DNA from: Methylotenera_A sp031429035
GTDB lineage: Bacteria > Pseudomonadota > Gammaproteobacteria > Burkholderiales > Methylophilaceae
Assembly: GCA_031429035.1 (NCBI GenBank)
Contig: JANOYU010000033.1
Location: forward strand, 1-19,821
Direction: 5' to 3'
Length of the DNA stretch: 19,821 bases
The position numbers and the translations under genes were made by a program. Shown one piece after another: positions 6,648 through 14,443 of this stretch (the first letter of the stretch is position 1; each line of letters begins with the position of its first letter). Below the pieces are notes generated by a model. It was not told where the DNA came from. It searched no databases and worked only from the letters and a program-made list of their open reading frames with translations.

Positions 6648-7196
6648 ATGTCACATTATCGACGCGCAAATACCAAAAACGCTACTTACTTTTTTACGGT
6701 GGTTACTTATCGTCGGCAACCGTTTTTATGTGGCGAAACTGTGCGTAACGCTTTAAGAAACGCCATTACCAAGGTGCAAGCACAATATCCGTTTGAAATT
6801 GACGCCTGGGTTTTGCTGCCTGACCATATGCACACCATTTGGACTTTGCCTGAAAATGATGCCAATTTTTCACTGCGCTGGCAATTGATCAAACGTTATG
6901 TAACGCGCGAATGTGGCGCAACTTTAAATCGCCTAGAATGGCTGAATGCCTCTAAAATCAAACATCAAGAGGCTACTTTGTGGCAACGCAGATTTTGGGA
7001 GCACCAAGTACGTGACGATAGCGATTATCAAAAACATATGGATTATTGCCACTTTAACCCTGTTAAGCACTGCTTGGTAAAGCGTGTGCAAGATTGGCCT
7101 TATTCCTCTTTTCATAAACAGGTTGGTTTGGGTCATTACCCAATAGATTGGGCGGGAAATGGGTTGATGGAAAGTGGTGAGTTTGGGGATGATTGA
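6648..7196 (+). CDS. REP-associated tyrosine transposase (RAYT)
   Basis: Single-copy relative of IS200/IS605 TnpA (Y1 transposase family). Such proteins bind and nick REP hairpins and are thought to spread them, usually without moving their own gene. The 182 residues contain the metal-binding HUH pair His60-Met-His62 in VLLPDHMHTIWTLP, WQRRFWEHQVRDDSDYQKH, and DYCHFNPVKH, where Tyr133 is the likely catalytic tyrosine. The gene is intact. It begins 28 bases after an inverted REP pair and ends 10 bases before another REP of the same family, the arrangement typical of a RAYT with its cognate repeats. No insertion-sequence ends or second gene are seen. Start is the first ATG; the ribosome binding site is poor. 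Confidence 0.93.
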   Translation: MSHYRRANTKNATYFFTVVTYRRQPFLCGETVRNALRNAITKVQAQYPFEIDAWVLLPDHMHTIWTLPENDANFSLRWQLIKRYVTRECGATLNRLEWLNASKIKHQEATLWQRRFWEHQVRDDSDYQKHMDYCHFNPVKHCLVKRVQDWPYSSFHKQVGLGHYPIDWAGNGLMESGEFGDD

Positions 7197-7206
7197 AATA
7201 TTATTC

Positions 7207-7234
7207 CGCGTGGGTCACAAGTGACCCACCCTAC
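7207..7234. repeat. REP element downstream of the RAYT gene
   Basis: A perfect 9-bp hairpin GTGGGTCAC (7210-7218) with GTGACCCAC (7221-7229), loop AA, ends in CTAC (7231-7234). It is an inverted copy of the REP at 6541-6568, base for base in the stem, so the RAYT gene is bracketed by one repeat family. It lies about 20 bases before the ung start. Confidence 0.92.
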
Positions 7235-7256
7235 AATATAGATTGAAAGTAGTTTT

Positions 7257-7967
7257 ATGACAGAACAAAAAGCTGGTCAACTTCACCCCTCATGGCTAGC
7301 AATGATTGGCGATGAACTTGAGAAGCCGTATATGCAGGCTTTGCGTGATTTTTTGAAGCAAGAAAAAGCGGTTGATAAAGTGATTTTTCCGCCTAGCTCG
7401 TTGATTTTTAATGCATTTAATCACACACGTTTTGAACAAGTGCGAGTAGTGATTATTGGGCAAGACCCTTATCACGGCCAAGATAATAGTGGCCAACCAC
7501 AAGCACACGGATTAAGTTTTTCTGTTCCCAAAGGCATAGCCCTTCCGCCATCGTTAGTGAATATTTTTAAAGAAATTGAATCTGATTTAAATATTAAAAT
7601 GAGTACCAGAAATAATAAAAGCGGCGATTTAACACCGTGGGCAGCCCAAGGTGTGTTGTTGTTAAATGCCACGCTTACAGTTGAGCAAGCCAAAGCGGGA
7701 TCGCACCAAAACAAAGGTTGGGAGACGTTTACAGATGCTGCCATAGCCGCATTAAATGCGCATCGCGAAGGTTTGGTGTTTGTATTGTGGGGTAGCTACG
7801 CGCAAAAAAAAGGTGCGTTTATTGATGCGCACAAGCATTTAGTTTTAAAATCGGTTCATCCATCGCCCTTGTCAGCGCATCGTGGTTTTTTTGGTAACCG
7901 CCAATTTTCGCAAATTAACCAATATTTAATCCAGCAAGGCCTAGAGCCTATTGATTGGCAACTTTAA
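7257..7967 (+). CDS. ung: Uracil-DNA glycosylase, family 1
   Basis: Removes uracil from DNA by cutting the N-glycosidic bond, the first step of base-excision repair. The 236 residues carry the family 1 motifs: IIGQDPYH with catalytic Asp70 (68-73 is GQDPYH), QAHGLSFSV, GVLLLNATLTV, and HPSPLSAHRGFFG with His201 for transition-state stabilisation. Compared with E. coli Ung, the loop between GQDPYH and QAHG is about five residues longer (GQDNSGQP in place of GPG). The rest aligns over the full length. It follows a REP element directly and has no partner gene close downstream. ATG at 7257 is the only sensible start. Confidence 0.96.
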   Translation: MTEQKAGQLHPSWLAMIGDELEKPYMQALRDFLKQEKAVDKVIFPPSSLIFNAFNHTRFEQVRVVIIGQDPYHGQDNSGQPQAHGLSFSVPKGIALPPSLVNIFKEIESDLNIKMSTRNNKSGDLTPWAAQGVLLLNATLTVEQAKAGSHQNKGWETFTDAAIAALNAHREGLVFVLWGSYAQKKGAFIDAHKHLVLKSVHPSPLSAHRGFFGNRQFSQINQYLIQQGLEPIDWQL

Positions 7968-8336
7968 GCATTTTATTTGCTTTTATATTACACCGAGAGA
8001 TTTTCATGCCTCTGAAACCCGCATGGATATTGGCTGGCGGGGCAGGCAATACAAAGATAGTTAAAAATAGTATTTAAAAAAACCAGGCTGTATAAGCCAA
8101 AAAAAGCCCCAATTCAAGGGGAAGAATTAGGGCAAAATGCCTTGTTTAAAAGGCTTCCGCTCAGGGAGGAAAGAAGCGGAAAGATGACAACAACATAATT
8201 ATTGTCACCATGCAATTCAGACGCGATTACACAGGCTTGGTTCAACCATATTTGTAATTTTTTGTATCATTTTTTAAGTCATTGTAAGCGGCTTGCCGCG
8301 TAGTAAATAAGCACTTTCCCGTGCGATAATATCAAC
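7968..8336. other. 369-base intergenic region between ung and uvrD
   Basis: No supported protein gene. Just after ung there is a weak AAGCA/TGCTT hairpin with following Ts (7966-7986) that could terminate ung. A 23-codon open frame (8006-8077) is too short to support. The hairpin block at 8086-8207 is listed separately. The last 120 bases are AT-rich and should contain the uvrD promoter, but I see no convincing -35/-10 pair; a short GCGGC/GCCGC palindrome lies at 8288-8299. Confidence 0.6.
8086..8207 (+). ncRNA. Candidate structured RNA with GGA-bearing hairpin loops
   Basis: Successive stems: GGCT/AGCC (8086-8098); GCCC.AATTC with GAATT.GGGC (8106-8133), loop containing AAGGGGAA; GCCTT/AAGGC (8139-8154); TTCCGCT/AGCGGAA (8155-8181), loop containing CAGGGAGGA; and TGACAA/TTGTCA (8185-8207). 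GGA in a hairpin loop is the binding signature of CsrA/RsmA, and the second loop fits ANGGA exactly. No clear promoter or terminator frames the block, so it could equally be part of an mRNA leader or a decayed repeat. The strand is inferred from the GGA loops. Confidence 0.35.
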
Positions 8337-10562
8337 ATGCAAAACGAATCTTCCATCCTAGCTGGCTTAAACAATAAACAATTCGAAGCTGTTACATTGC
8401 CGCATCAATCAGCACTTATTTTAGCAGGTGCTGGCAGTGGCAAAACACGCGTTTTAACCACTAGAATCGCTTGGTTGATTCAAACCGAGCAGATTTCGCC
8501 ACTAGGTTTAATGGCGGTGACGTTTACCAACAAGGCTGCCAAAGAGATGCTGACGCGATTAACCGCCATGCTGCCAATTAACACGCGCGGTATGTGGGTT
8601 GGCACCTTCCACGGCCTATGTAACCGATTATTGCGCGCGCATTACCGCGAAGCTGGCCTGCCTTCGACATTCCAAATTTTAGATACCGCAGACCAATTAA
8701 GTAGCATTAAACGATTGATGAAGTTAATGAACGTTGACGATGAAAAATATGCGCCCAAGCAAGTGCAGGGCTATATTAATAGCTGTAAAGAAGAAGGTTT
8801 GCGCGCTGATAAAGTGGAAGCTTACGACGCGCATAGCCAAAAACTGCGCGAAATTTACGAAGAATATGATAAGCAATGCAACCGCGAAGGCGTGGCTGAT
8901 TTTGCTGAACTTTTATTACGCTGTTACGAATTGCTACAGCGTGATGTGCGCATTCGCGAGCATTACCAAAGCCGATTCAGGTACATTTTAGTAGACGAGT
9001 TTCAAGATACCAATCGCTTGCAATATTTATGGTTGAAGTTGTTGGCTGGGCATGGTGCAAATAACGGCCAAAATTGCATGTTTGCAGTGGGTGACGATGA
9101 CCAATCTATCTACGGCTTTCGTGGTGCGCGCGTGGGCAATATGAAAGATTTTGAGCGCGATTTTAACGTGCAGAATATTGTTAAATTAGAAGAAAACTAC
9201 CGCAGCCACAGCAACATTTTAGATGCCGCCAACGCCATAATCAGTCACAACAGCAATCGCCTAGGTAAAAATTTATGGACTAGCGCAGGCGCAGGCGAGC
9301 CTGTACGACTTTACGAAGCATACAACGACAACGATGAAGCGCAATTTATTGTAGATGAAGTAAAAATGCTGCAAAGTGAGGGCACACCGCTAGCGGATAT
9401 GGCACTGCTTTATCGCAGTAATGCGCAATCGCGCGTGTTAGAGCACGCACTATTTTCTGCCAATTTGCCTTACAGAGTTTACGGCGGTTTGCGCTTTTTT
9501 GAACGTGCCGAGATTAAGCATGCATTGGCTTATATGCGGCTGATTGCCAATGCCAATGACGACACCGCTTTGTTGCGCGTGATTAACTTCCCTACTCGCG
9601 GTATTGGCGCACGCAGCCTAGAGCAACTGCAAGAAGGCGCGCGCCAAAACGATTGCAGCCTGTGGCAGGCGGCTATTAATAAAGTGGGCAATGGCAGCGC
9701 AGGTGGCAAGGGTTTAGAAGGTTTTGTGCATTTGATTCGCAACATGACCGACCAAGCTTATGGCATTACGCTGGCGGAAGTGGCTGAGCTAGCCACCACA
9801 TTATCTGGCTTAAAAGCGCACTACCAAAACGAGCGCGAAGGCGAAGACCGCATCGAAAACTTGGAGGAACTGGTGACGGCAGCGGTATCGTTTACCAACC
9901 AAGAGTTTGGCAACCATAACAATGTAGATGGCGATAGTGACATGAGTGGCCCGCAAGATTTAATGACGCAATTTTTAACGCACGCCAGTTTAGAGGCAGG
10001 CGATCATCAAGCGACCATTGGTTACGACGCACTGCAATTGATGACAGTACATGCGTCTAAAGGCTTAGAGTTTAAAGCCGTGTTTATTAGCGGGCTAGAA
10101 GAAGGCCTGTGCCCGCACGAGCAAAGCTTCTCAGAAACGGGCGGGTTAGAGGAAGAACGGCGCTTGATGTATGTGGCTGTCACCCGCGCGCAGCAACGGC
10201 TTTACCTAAGCCATGCGCAAAGTCGCATGCTGCATGGCCAAGTGCGCTATGGCATTGCATCACGCTTTTTAGATGAAATACCTGAAGGTTTACTAAAACG
10301 CCTAAACAGCAAAGCTAATATAAAATCAATGGCAAGGCCAAGCAACAACAATCAAAGCACTAGCGCGGTGCCGATGCAACAATCCAGCGCCAATTCTTCT
10401 TACCCCTTCAAAATTGGCCAAAGCGTGCGTCACGCTAAATTTGGCGAAGGTGTAGTAGTGACTTACGAAGGCAATGCAGAAAACTTGGTGATTAAAATTA
10501 ATTTTGGCAGCAACGGGCTAAAAATGTTGGCGATGGAATACGCCAAATTAGAAAAAGTATAG
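8337..10562 (+). CDS. uvrD: DNA helicase II, UvrD (superfamily 1A, 3'-5')
   Basis: Unwinds DNA 3' to 5' in nucleotide-excision and mismatch repair, releasing UvrBC and the excised strand. The 741 residues compare with 720 in E. coli UvrD and align from the start. Motifs: Q-motif LNNKQFEAV (11-19), Walker A AGAGSGKT (30-37), VTFTNKAAKEM, GTFHGL, Walker B VDEFQDTN (219-226), GDDDQSIYGFRGA (252-264), ENYRS, LMTVHASKGLEF, and VAVTRAQ near the end of domain 2B. The C-terminal 50 residues (IGQSVRHAKFGEGVVV) form the Tudor-like domain that distinguishes UvrD/PcrA from Rep. ATG at 8337 lacks a clear ribosome binding site. It converges with the histidine-phosphatase-like gene. Confidence 0.96.
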   Translation: MQNESSILAGLNNKQFEAVTLPHQSALILAGAGSGKTRVLTTRIAWLIQTEQISPLGLMAVTFTNKAAKEMLTRLTAMLPINTRGMWVGTFHGLCNRLLRAHYREAGLPSTFQILDTADQLSSIKRLMKLMNVDDEKYAPKQVQGYINSCKEEGLRADKVEAYDAHSQKLREIYEEYDKQCNREGVADFAELLLRCYELLQRDVRIREHYQSRFRYILVDEFQDTNRLQYLWLKLLAGHGANNGQNCMFAVGDDDQSIYGFRGARVGNMKDFERDFNVQNIVKLEENYRSHSNILDAANAIISHNSNRLGKNLWTSAGAGEPVRLYEAYNDNDEAQFIVDEVKMLQSEGTPLADMALLYRSNAQSRVLEHALFSANLPYRVYGGLRFFERAEIKHALAYMRLIANANDDTALLRVINFPTRGIGARSLEQLQEGARQNDCSLWQAAINKVGNGSAGGKGLEGFVHLIRNMTDQAYGITLAEVAELATTLSGLKAHYQNEREGEDRIENLEELVTAAVSFTNQEFGNHNNVDGDSDMSGPQDLMTQFLTHASLEAGDHQATIGYDALQLMTVHASKGLEFKAVFISGLEEGLCPHEQSFSETGGLEEERRLMYVAVTRAQQRLYLSHAQSRMLHGQVRYGIASRFLDEIPEGLLKRLNSKANIKSMARPSNNNQSTSAVPMQQSSANSSYPFKIGQSVRHAKFGEGVVVTYEGNAENLVIKINFGSNGLKMLAMEYAKLEKV

Positions 10563-10571
10563 CAAAAAATC

Positions 10572-10612
10572 ACTGCCCTAGAGCCCAGTATTGATGCGGC
10601 TTGCAGGGCAGT
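10572..10612. terminator. Hairpin between convergent uvrD and histidine-phosphatase-like gene
   Basis: An 8-bp perfect stem ACTGCCCT (10572-10579) with AGGGCAGT (10605-10612) encloses a 25-base loop that can pair again (AGCC/GGCT). An A-run precedes it at 10564-10570, giving a U-run for the minus-strand transcript, while the plus-strand T-run is short. It fills the 59-base gap between the two stop codons, so it most likely ends one or both transcripts. Confidence 0.65.
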
Positions 10613-10621
10613 TACTTTAAA

Positions 10622-11224
10622 TCAAAAACTGCAAGTTTGCTGCGGATTTAAGCCTTCAGAATCCATTGTGAGCATGGCTTTACCATTGACATATGTCACA
10701 ACCCACATGCTGTCGAAATCTGAGCCATCCCATTTTGGCGCATCATTTACACCTAGCGCACCTGCCAAATCAGGCATTTCGCTGTGGCTCCACACCATTA
10801 ACACCGTGCCAGTTTTTTTAAGTACACTTTTAGCCACATCTGCATAATCATCTGCCTGAAATTTGCTATTAATAGTTAAATTATACTTAACGGCAAACGG
10901 CGTAATGGTTTGAAACATGCGGCTATGCGCGGTATTTTTATCCATGCTTAATGCTGGCACATAAGTGTAATCTGGCTTGCCAATTTTTTGAAACAACACA
11001 CTAGCAAGTTGCAAGGCTCTATTTTGGCCTTGGCAAGATAAATTATCGCCACCATCTTTATTGGCAGGCTTTTCAGCGTGCCGAATAATGACTACCTTTA
11101 GATTGTGTGCAGGTAAGTTTTTATTAGCTACGTTTTTATCTGCTATCGGTTTTTGTGTGCCATCGCACGCCGCGCTAGCAACCACGATAATTACAAACGC
11201 AAGGGTTTTAAGCTGCTTCAGCAT
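10622..11224 (-). CDS. Exported histidine-phosphatase-superfamily protein, possible lipoprotein
   Basis: A 200-residue protein with an N-terminal hydrophobic signal (about residues 6-19) ending SAAC, so Cys20 could be lipidated, although the position three before Cys is Ser rather than the usual Leu. The mature part begins LKVVIIRHAEKP, where Arg48-His49 is the RHG-like catalytic motif with the phosphate-accepting His. Later motifs are AHSRMFQT (second Arg) and VWSHSEMPDL (second His). This fits the SixA/phosphoglycerate-mutase-like branch; the substrate is unknown. Its ATG lies inside the end of the EAL gene with a 17-base overlap, which suggests translational coupling, and no separate ribosome binding site is clear. 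Confidence 0.8.
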   Translation of the reverse strand: MLKQLKTLAFVIIVVASAACDGTQKPIADKNVANKNLPAHNLKVVIIRHAEKPANKDGGDNLSCQGQNRALQLASVLFQKIGKPDYTYVPALSMDKNTAHSRMFQTITPFAVKYNLTINSKFQADDYADVAKSVLKKTGTVLMVWSHSEMPDLAGALGVNDAPKWDGSDFDSMWVVTYVNGKAMLTMDSEGLNPQQTCSF

Positions 11225-12518
11225 GTAGATTGCAAGTTGAAGCTGCTACAAAAGCCTCAAAAGCAGCCAATGGCAATGGCGGGCTAAACAAAAATCCTTG
11301 AAACGACGTACAACCATGTTCAATTAAAAATGCGCGCTGCCGCACATTTTCTACGCCTTCTGCCACCACTTTTAAGCCCAAACTGTTGCCCAGTGTGGCA
11401 ATGGTGGTGGCTATTGCAGCATCATTTTCATCCGTTAGCACATCTAACACAAATGATTTATCAATTTTAAGTAAATCTAAAGGCAGGCGTTTTAAATAGT
11501 TGAGTGACGAATAACCAGTACCAAAATCATCTAGCGCAAAACCAATGCCGGCCGCTTTTAGTATGCCCATTTTATTAATAATACTTTCAATATCTTTAAC
11601 TAAGCTGCTCTCGGTTAGCTCTAATTTAAGCTTATTTGCGCCAACCCCTTCTACGATTAATATCGTTTGATTCACAAATTCTTGCTGATGAAATTGCTGC
11701 GCACTAACGTTTAAAGACAGCGATAAATGCGCTAAGGCAGGAATTTTTGCCCATGCAATTAATTGCGCACAGCCGGTTTTAAGTACCCATTCACCCATCG
11801 GCAAAATAAGCCCCGTCTGCTCGGCCAGCGGAATAAACTCATTGGGCGGAACTAGCCCGCGTGTTGGGTGATTCCAGCGAATAAGCGCTTCTGCGCCCCA
11901 AATAACACCGCGTTCATCAACTTGTGGTTGGTAATAGAGTTCTAGCTGATTGTTTTGTATGGCTATTTTTAAATCTTGCTCGGTCTGGCTGGGCACATAA
12001 ATATCTGACAGCATGATGTAAAAAATGGCATACACCAGCAGCATAGCGATACAATTATTGACCCAAGTGCCAACCACACGAATGCTATCTGGCAGCGTAT
12101 AAGGGCTAATAAAGCCAATATTGCTGCTGGCATATAATAAATAAGTGATAACAAAAAATGCTGGTATGCCAAATTTAATTAGTTTGCGTTCAGCCGAAAA
12201 AAATAAGCAAGATAATGCAGCCAGCACCAAAAAATAGTGATGCACAGCACGCGGTGCAGCTGGGCTGGGGATATCTAAAAACAAACACATGACATTAGCC
12301 AACACAAACATGCTAGTGAGTAGCAGATAAATTGCGGTGCGCGCACGGCCATTTTTGGCTAGCAACAACACGCCAAAACCTGACAGCGCAACCAAGGCAT
12401 CAAACACAAATAGCGCCCACATTTGCATGGCGCCAAAAAATATCGTCCAGCCTATGCCCAATATGATGGACGCATAACCGCCAATGTTTAAAGCCATATC
12501 AATACGTTGTTTTAGCAT
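11208..12518 (-). CDS. Membrane-anchored EAL-domain cyclic-di-GMP phosphodiesterase
   Basis: Predicted to hydrolyse c-di-GMP to pGpG. Residues 1-172 hold about six transmembrane segments (roughly 12-28, 31-53, 60-81, 93-108, 114-130, 149-170), likely a sensory module; it is not a MASE type I can name. Residues about 183-430 are an EAL domain without a GGDEF domain. Catalytic signatures are complete: EALIRW (210-215), LNVSAQQF, LELTES, loop 6 as DDFGTGYSS (330-338), LLKIDKSFV, VVAEGVE and QGFLFSPPLP. An active enzyme is therefore expected. It follows the BPSS1780 gene by 12 bases and overlaps the next gene. The start is the first ATG; an in-frame ATG seven codons later is possible, and neither has a good ribosome binding site. 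Confidence 0.9.
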   Translation of the reverse strand: MLKQRIDMALNIGGYASIILGIGWTIFFGAMQMWALFVFDALVALSGFGVLLLAKNGRARTAIYLLLTSMFVLANVMCLFLDIPSPAAPRAVHHYFLVLAALSCLFFSAERKLIKFGIPAFFVITYLLYASSNIGFISPYTLPDSIRVVGTWVNNCIAMLLVYAIFYIMLSDIYVPSQTEQDLKIAIQNNQLELYYQPQVDERGVIWGAEALIRWNHPTRGLVPPNEFIPLAEQTGLILPMGEWVLKTGCAQLIAWAKIPALAHLSLSLNVSAQQFHQQEFVNQTILIVEGVGANKLKLELTESSLVKDIESIINKMGILKAAGIGFALDDFGTGYSSLNYLKRLPLDLLKIDKSFVLDVLTDENDAAIATTIATLGNSLGLKVVAEGVENVRQRAFLIEHGCTSFQGFLFSPPLPLAAFEAFVAASTCNLHAEAA

Positions 12519-12530
12519 GTTAAGTTTAGA

Positions 12531-13313
12531 TTAGGCCGCGCGAAATACATCACGATAACTAACATATTGAAACGCTAGCATCAGTGCAGTGGCTAATAAT
12601 AAACAGCCAAATACAATAAACGACATTAGCATTTGGCCTAGCATGGGCACCATGGCACTAATAACGCCAGCCACAATACCTACAGCCAACATTAATGCCA
12701 AAATGCCTGCAGTTAACACTGCCCAAGCCGCGCCCAGTGCCACCATGTATTGTATCGATCCAGCAATGCTTGATTTAATCGCTTTAACCAAACCATAGTT
12801 GTTAAAAGCAATTAGCATCGGCGAAAACCAAGTGGCCATCATTAACGGGATAAGCAATAATGTAAGCTTTAATAGTATTGGAAACATTTTTTGTAAAAAC
12901 GCCAACATTTGTGATTCAGTCATTTTATCTTTGCTGCCCAATAGCGCTTGCAAGCCTTGCAAATCGCTATTAAGCACAAAACTCACCAGCACTGCATATA
13001 GCAAACATGCGCCTCCCAGGGCGATTAATATTTTTATATTGGGCTGAATTTGCGTAAAAATTTCACTTAAGTTTTGCTGTTTTTGCATCTCTGCATTACG
13101 GTAAAACGCTATGGCAATCGCCAAAAAAACTGGCCAAATTAAAATGCTAATAAAGGCAAAAAACTGCAAACCTGGCACCGATGGCAGCATCATAAAAATG
13201 CCAACATAGCCCAATGCCAACATTAACCATTTGCGTGGCGCCGTTTTAAACAAGGCTACACTCTCTTTTACCCAGCTAATACCTGTTTGCGTGCGCGATG
13301 CTAAAATTGCCAT
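12531..13313 (-). CDS. BPSS1780-family integral membrane protein
   Basis: A 260-residue, strongly hydrophobic protein with about six transmembrane segments (around 29-47, 50-69, 96-115, 147-165, 187-215, 224-246). The N-terminal pattern GISWVKESVALFKTAPRKWLML and the C-terminal FQYVSYRDVF resemble the betaproteobacterial BPSS1780 family, whose function is unknown. It follows thrB by 17 bases and precedes the EAL gene by 12, so all three are probably co-transcribed. I recall this family next to thrB in other betaproteobacteria, which supports an ancestral arrangement, but nothing here links it to threonine synthesis. AAGGA upstream of the ATG is a usable ribosome binding site. Confidence 0.8.
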   Translation of the reverse strand: MAILASRTQTGISWVKESVALFKTAPRKWLMLALGYVGIFMMLPSVPGLQFFAFISILIWPVFLAIAIAFYRNAEMQKQQNLSEIFTQIQPNIKILIALGGACLLYAVLVSFVLNSDLQGLQALLGSKDKMTESQMLAFLQKMFPILLKLTLLLIPLMMATWFSPMLIAFNNYGLVKAIKSSIAGSIQYMVALGAAWAVLTAGILALMLAVGIVAGVISAMVPMLGQMLMSFIVFGCLLLATALMLAFQYVSYRDVFRAA

Positions 13314-13330
13314 GGTTTCAATAATCCTTA

Positions 13331-14284
13331 TTAATGTGCCAATTGTTGCAACTGAATGCGGTTTAGCAAAATATGTTTAAAATGGTTGGGGTCTTTGGCA
13401 TGTGTTAGCTCGCCAGTTGCGGGGTAATAAAAATCAAACAAGCGCGATAGCCAAAATCTAAGCGCTGCACTGCGCAAAAGTGTGTGCCAGCTGGCGTTTT
13501 CAGCCGCTGTAAATGGTCGCACGGCTTGGTAAGCCGTTAAAAAAGCAGTTAACTTTTCGGTATCAAAACTGCCATCTTCCCGCACGCACCAATCGTTCAC
13601 TGCAATCGCCACATCGTAGGCTTGGCTATCATCGCAAGCATAATAAAAATCGATAAAGCCGCCAAGATTGTCGCCATCAAATAGCACGTTATCGCGAAAT
13701 AAATCGCCATGCACCACGCTATGCGGCAAGGCGCTTAAATCTAATTTTGCTTGAAAATCTAGCTCGGTTTTTAACAATATTTGTTCATCAGGCTTAAGTT
13801 TTGGCATCACTTGCTGTGCTGTTACTTCGCGCCATTCTACGCCCAGTTGATTATGCGGCTTTTTAACAAAGTCTTTTCCTGCAATATGCATCTGCGCCAA
13901 TGTTTTAGCCACTTGTGCGCATTGGGCAACATTTGGTGTTTCAGTATCGCTACCTTTTAAGCAGCTCACCATCAACGCTGGCTTGCCTTTTAACACGTGC
14001 AAGGCTAGGCCATTTTTATCTGTAATAGGTGTGGGGCAAGGCACGCCATGCTTGGCTAAGTGCGTCATTAAATCAACAAAATAAGGTAGTTCTTCCAGCT
14101 TATTATGCTCAAAAACAGTCAGCACGTAACGAGTTTGCTCTTGACGATTGTTTTGGGTAACAACAAAGTAGTTAGTATTAGTGATGCCAGCAGCAATGCC
14201 GCGCAATTCTATAATGTCGCCCAAATCAAAATCGCGCAACCAAATGCGCACTTCTTCTAGGGTTAAGGTGGTAAAAACAGACAT
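13331..14284 (-). CDS. thrB: Homoserine kinase, type II (aminoglycoside-phosphotransferase fold)
   Basis: Phosphorylates homoserine with ATP to O-phosphohomoserine, the committed step toward threonine. The 317-residue form belongs to the APH/choline-kinase fold used by many proteobacteria, not the GHMP-type ThrB of E. coli. Seen: the N-terminal substrate loop GIAAGITNTNYFV (30-41), VLTVFE, EELPYFVDLMTHLAKHGVPCPTPI, the Brenner catalytic loop VHGDLFRDN with Asp194 and Asn199, and the metal-binding IDFYYACDD with Asp212. The start is ATG 14284 (MSVFTTLTLEEV), as in family members. The open frame runs 18 codons further upstream, but that part is translated repeat DNA (MDSRLRGND) from the REP pair and is not real protein. 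Confidence 0.93.
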   Translation of the reverse strand: MSVFTTLTLEEVRIWLRDFDLGDIIELRGIAAGITNTNYFVVTQNNRQEQTRYVLTVFEHNKLEELPYFVDLMTHLAKHGVPCPTPITDKNGLALHVLKGKPALMVSCLKGSDTETPNVAQCAQVAKTLAQMHIAGKDFVKKPHNQLGVEWREVTAQQVMPKLKPDEQILLKTELDFQAKLDLSALPHSVVHGDLFRDNVLFDGDNLGGFIDFYYACDDSQAYDVAIAVNDWCVREDGSFDTEKLTAFLTAYQAVRPFTAAENASWHTLLRSAALRFWLSRLFDFYYPATGELTHAKDPNHFKHILLNRIQLQQLAH

Positions 14285-14310
14285 AACAAAAGGTAATTTA
14301 TTTTCGAACT

Positions 14311-14385
14311 CGTCATTCCCGCGCAGGCGGGAATCCAAGTTGACTTTTATAATTAAAATGGATTCCCGCCTGCGCGGGAATGACG
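14311..14385. repeat. Perfect 27-bp inverted REP pair upstream of thrB
   Basis: The arm at 14311-14337 is repeated as an exact reverse complement at 14359-14385, with a 21-base AT-rich spacer. Each arm is itself a hairpin (ATTCCCGC, loop GCAG, GCGGGAAT). The GTCATTCCCGC head is a widespread proteobacterial repeat family. The same GTCATTC head occurs between groES and groEL in this window. It separates thrB from the DUF2782 gene. Confidence 0.95.
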
Positions 14386-14417
14386 GATTGGAAGATTTTT
14401 AACTTTAAAATAGGCAC

Positions 14418-14439
14418 GCAGGTGATACTTTTTACCTGC
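14418..14439 (-). terminator. Weak hairpin after the DUF2782 gene
   Basis: GCAGGT (14418-14423) pairs with ACCTGC (14434-14439) over a 10-base loop, five bases after the stop of the minus-strand DUF2782 gene. The following T-run is interrupted, so termination would be partial at best. It may separate the LOG-DUF2782 unit from thrB. Confidence 0.4.
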
Positions 14440-14443
14440 TTAG

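Noticed and set aside
6541..7234. A complete insertion sequence around the tyrosine transposase
   Set aside because: The flanking palindromes are REP hairpins with GTAG feet, not IS200/IS605 ends, and the protein has RAYT-type motifs; such genes normally do not move as elements.
8006..8077. 23-codon open frame starting MPLKPAWILAGG with a GAGAG upstream
   Set aside because: Too short, no recognised family and no clear promoter; it may be a gene remnant but cannot be supported.
8211..8336. SOS box (LexA site) before uvrD
   Set aside because: No CTGT-N8-ACAG-like palindrome is seen in the AT-rich leader.
14285..14338. N-terminal extension of thrB (18 extra codons)
   Set aside because: It is translated REP sequence; homologous homoserine kinases start at MSVFTT.
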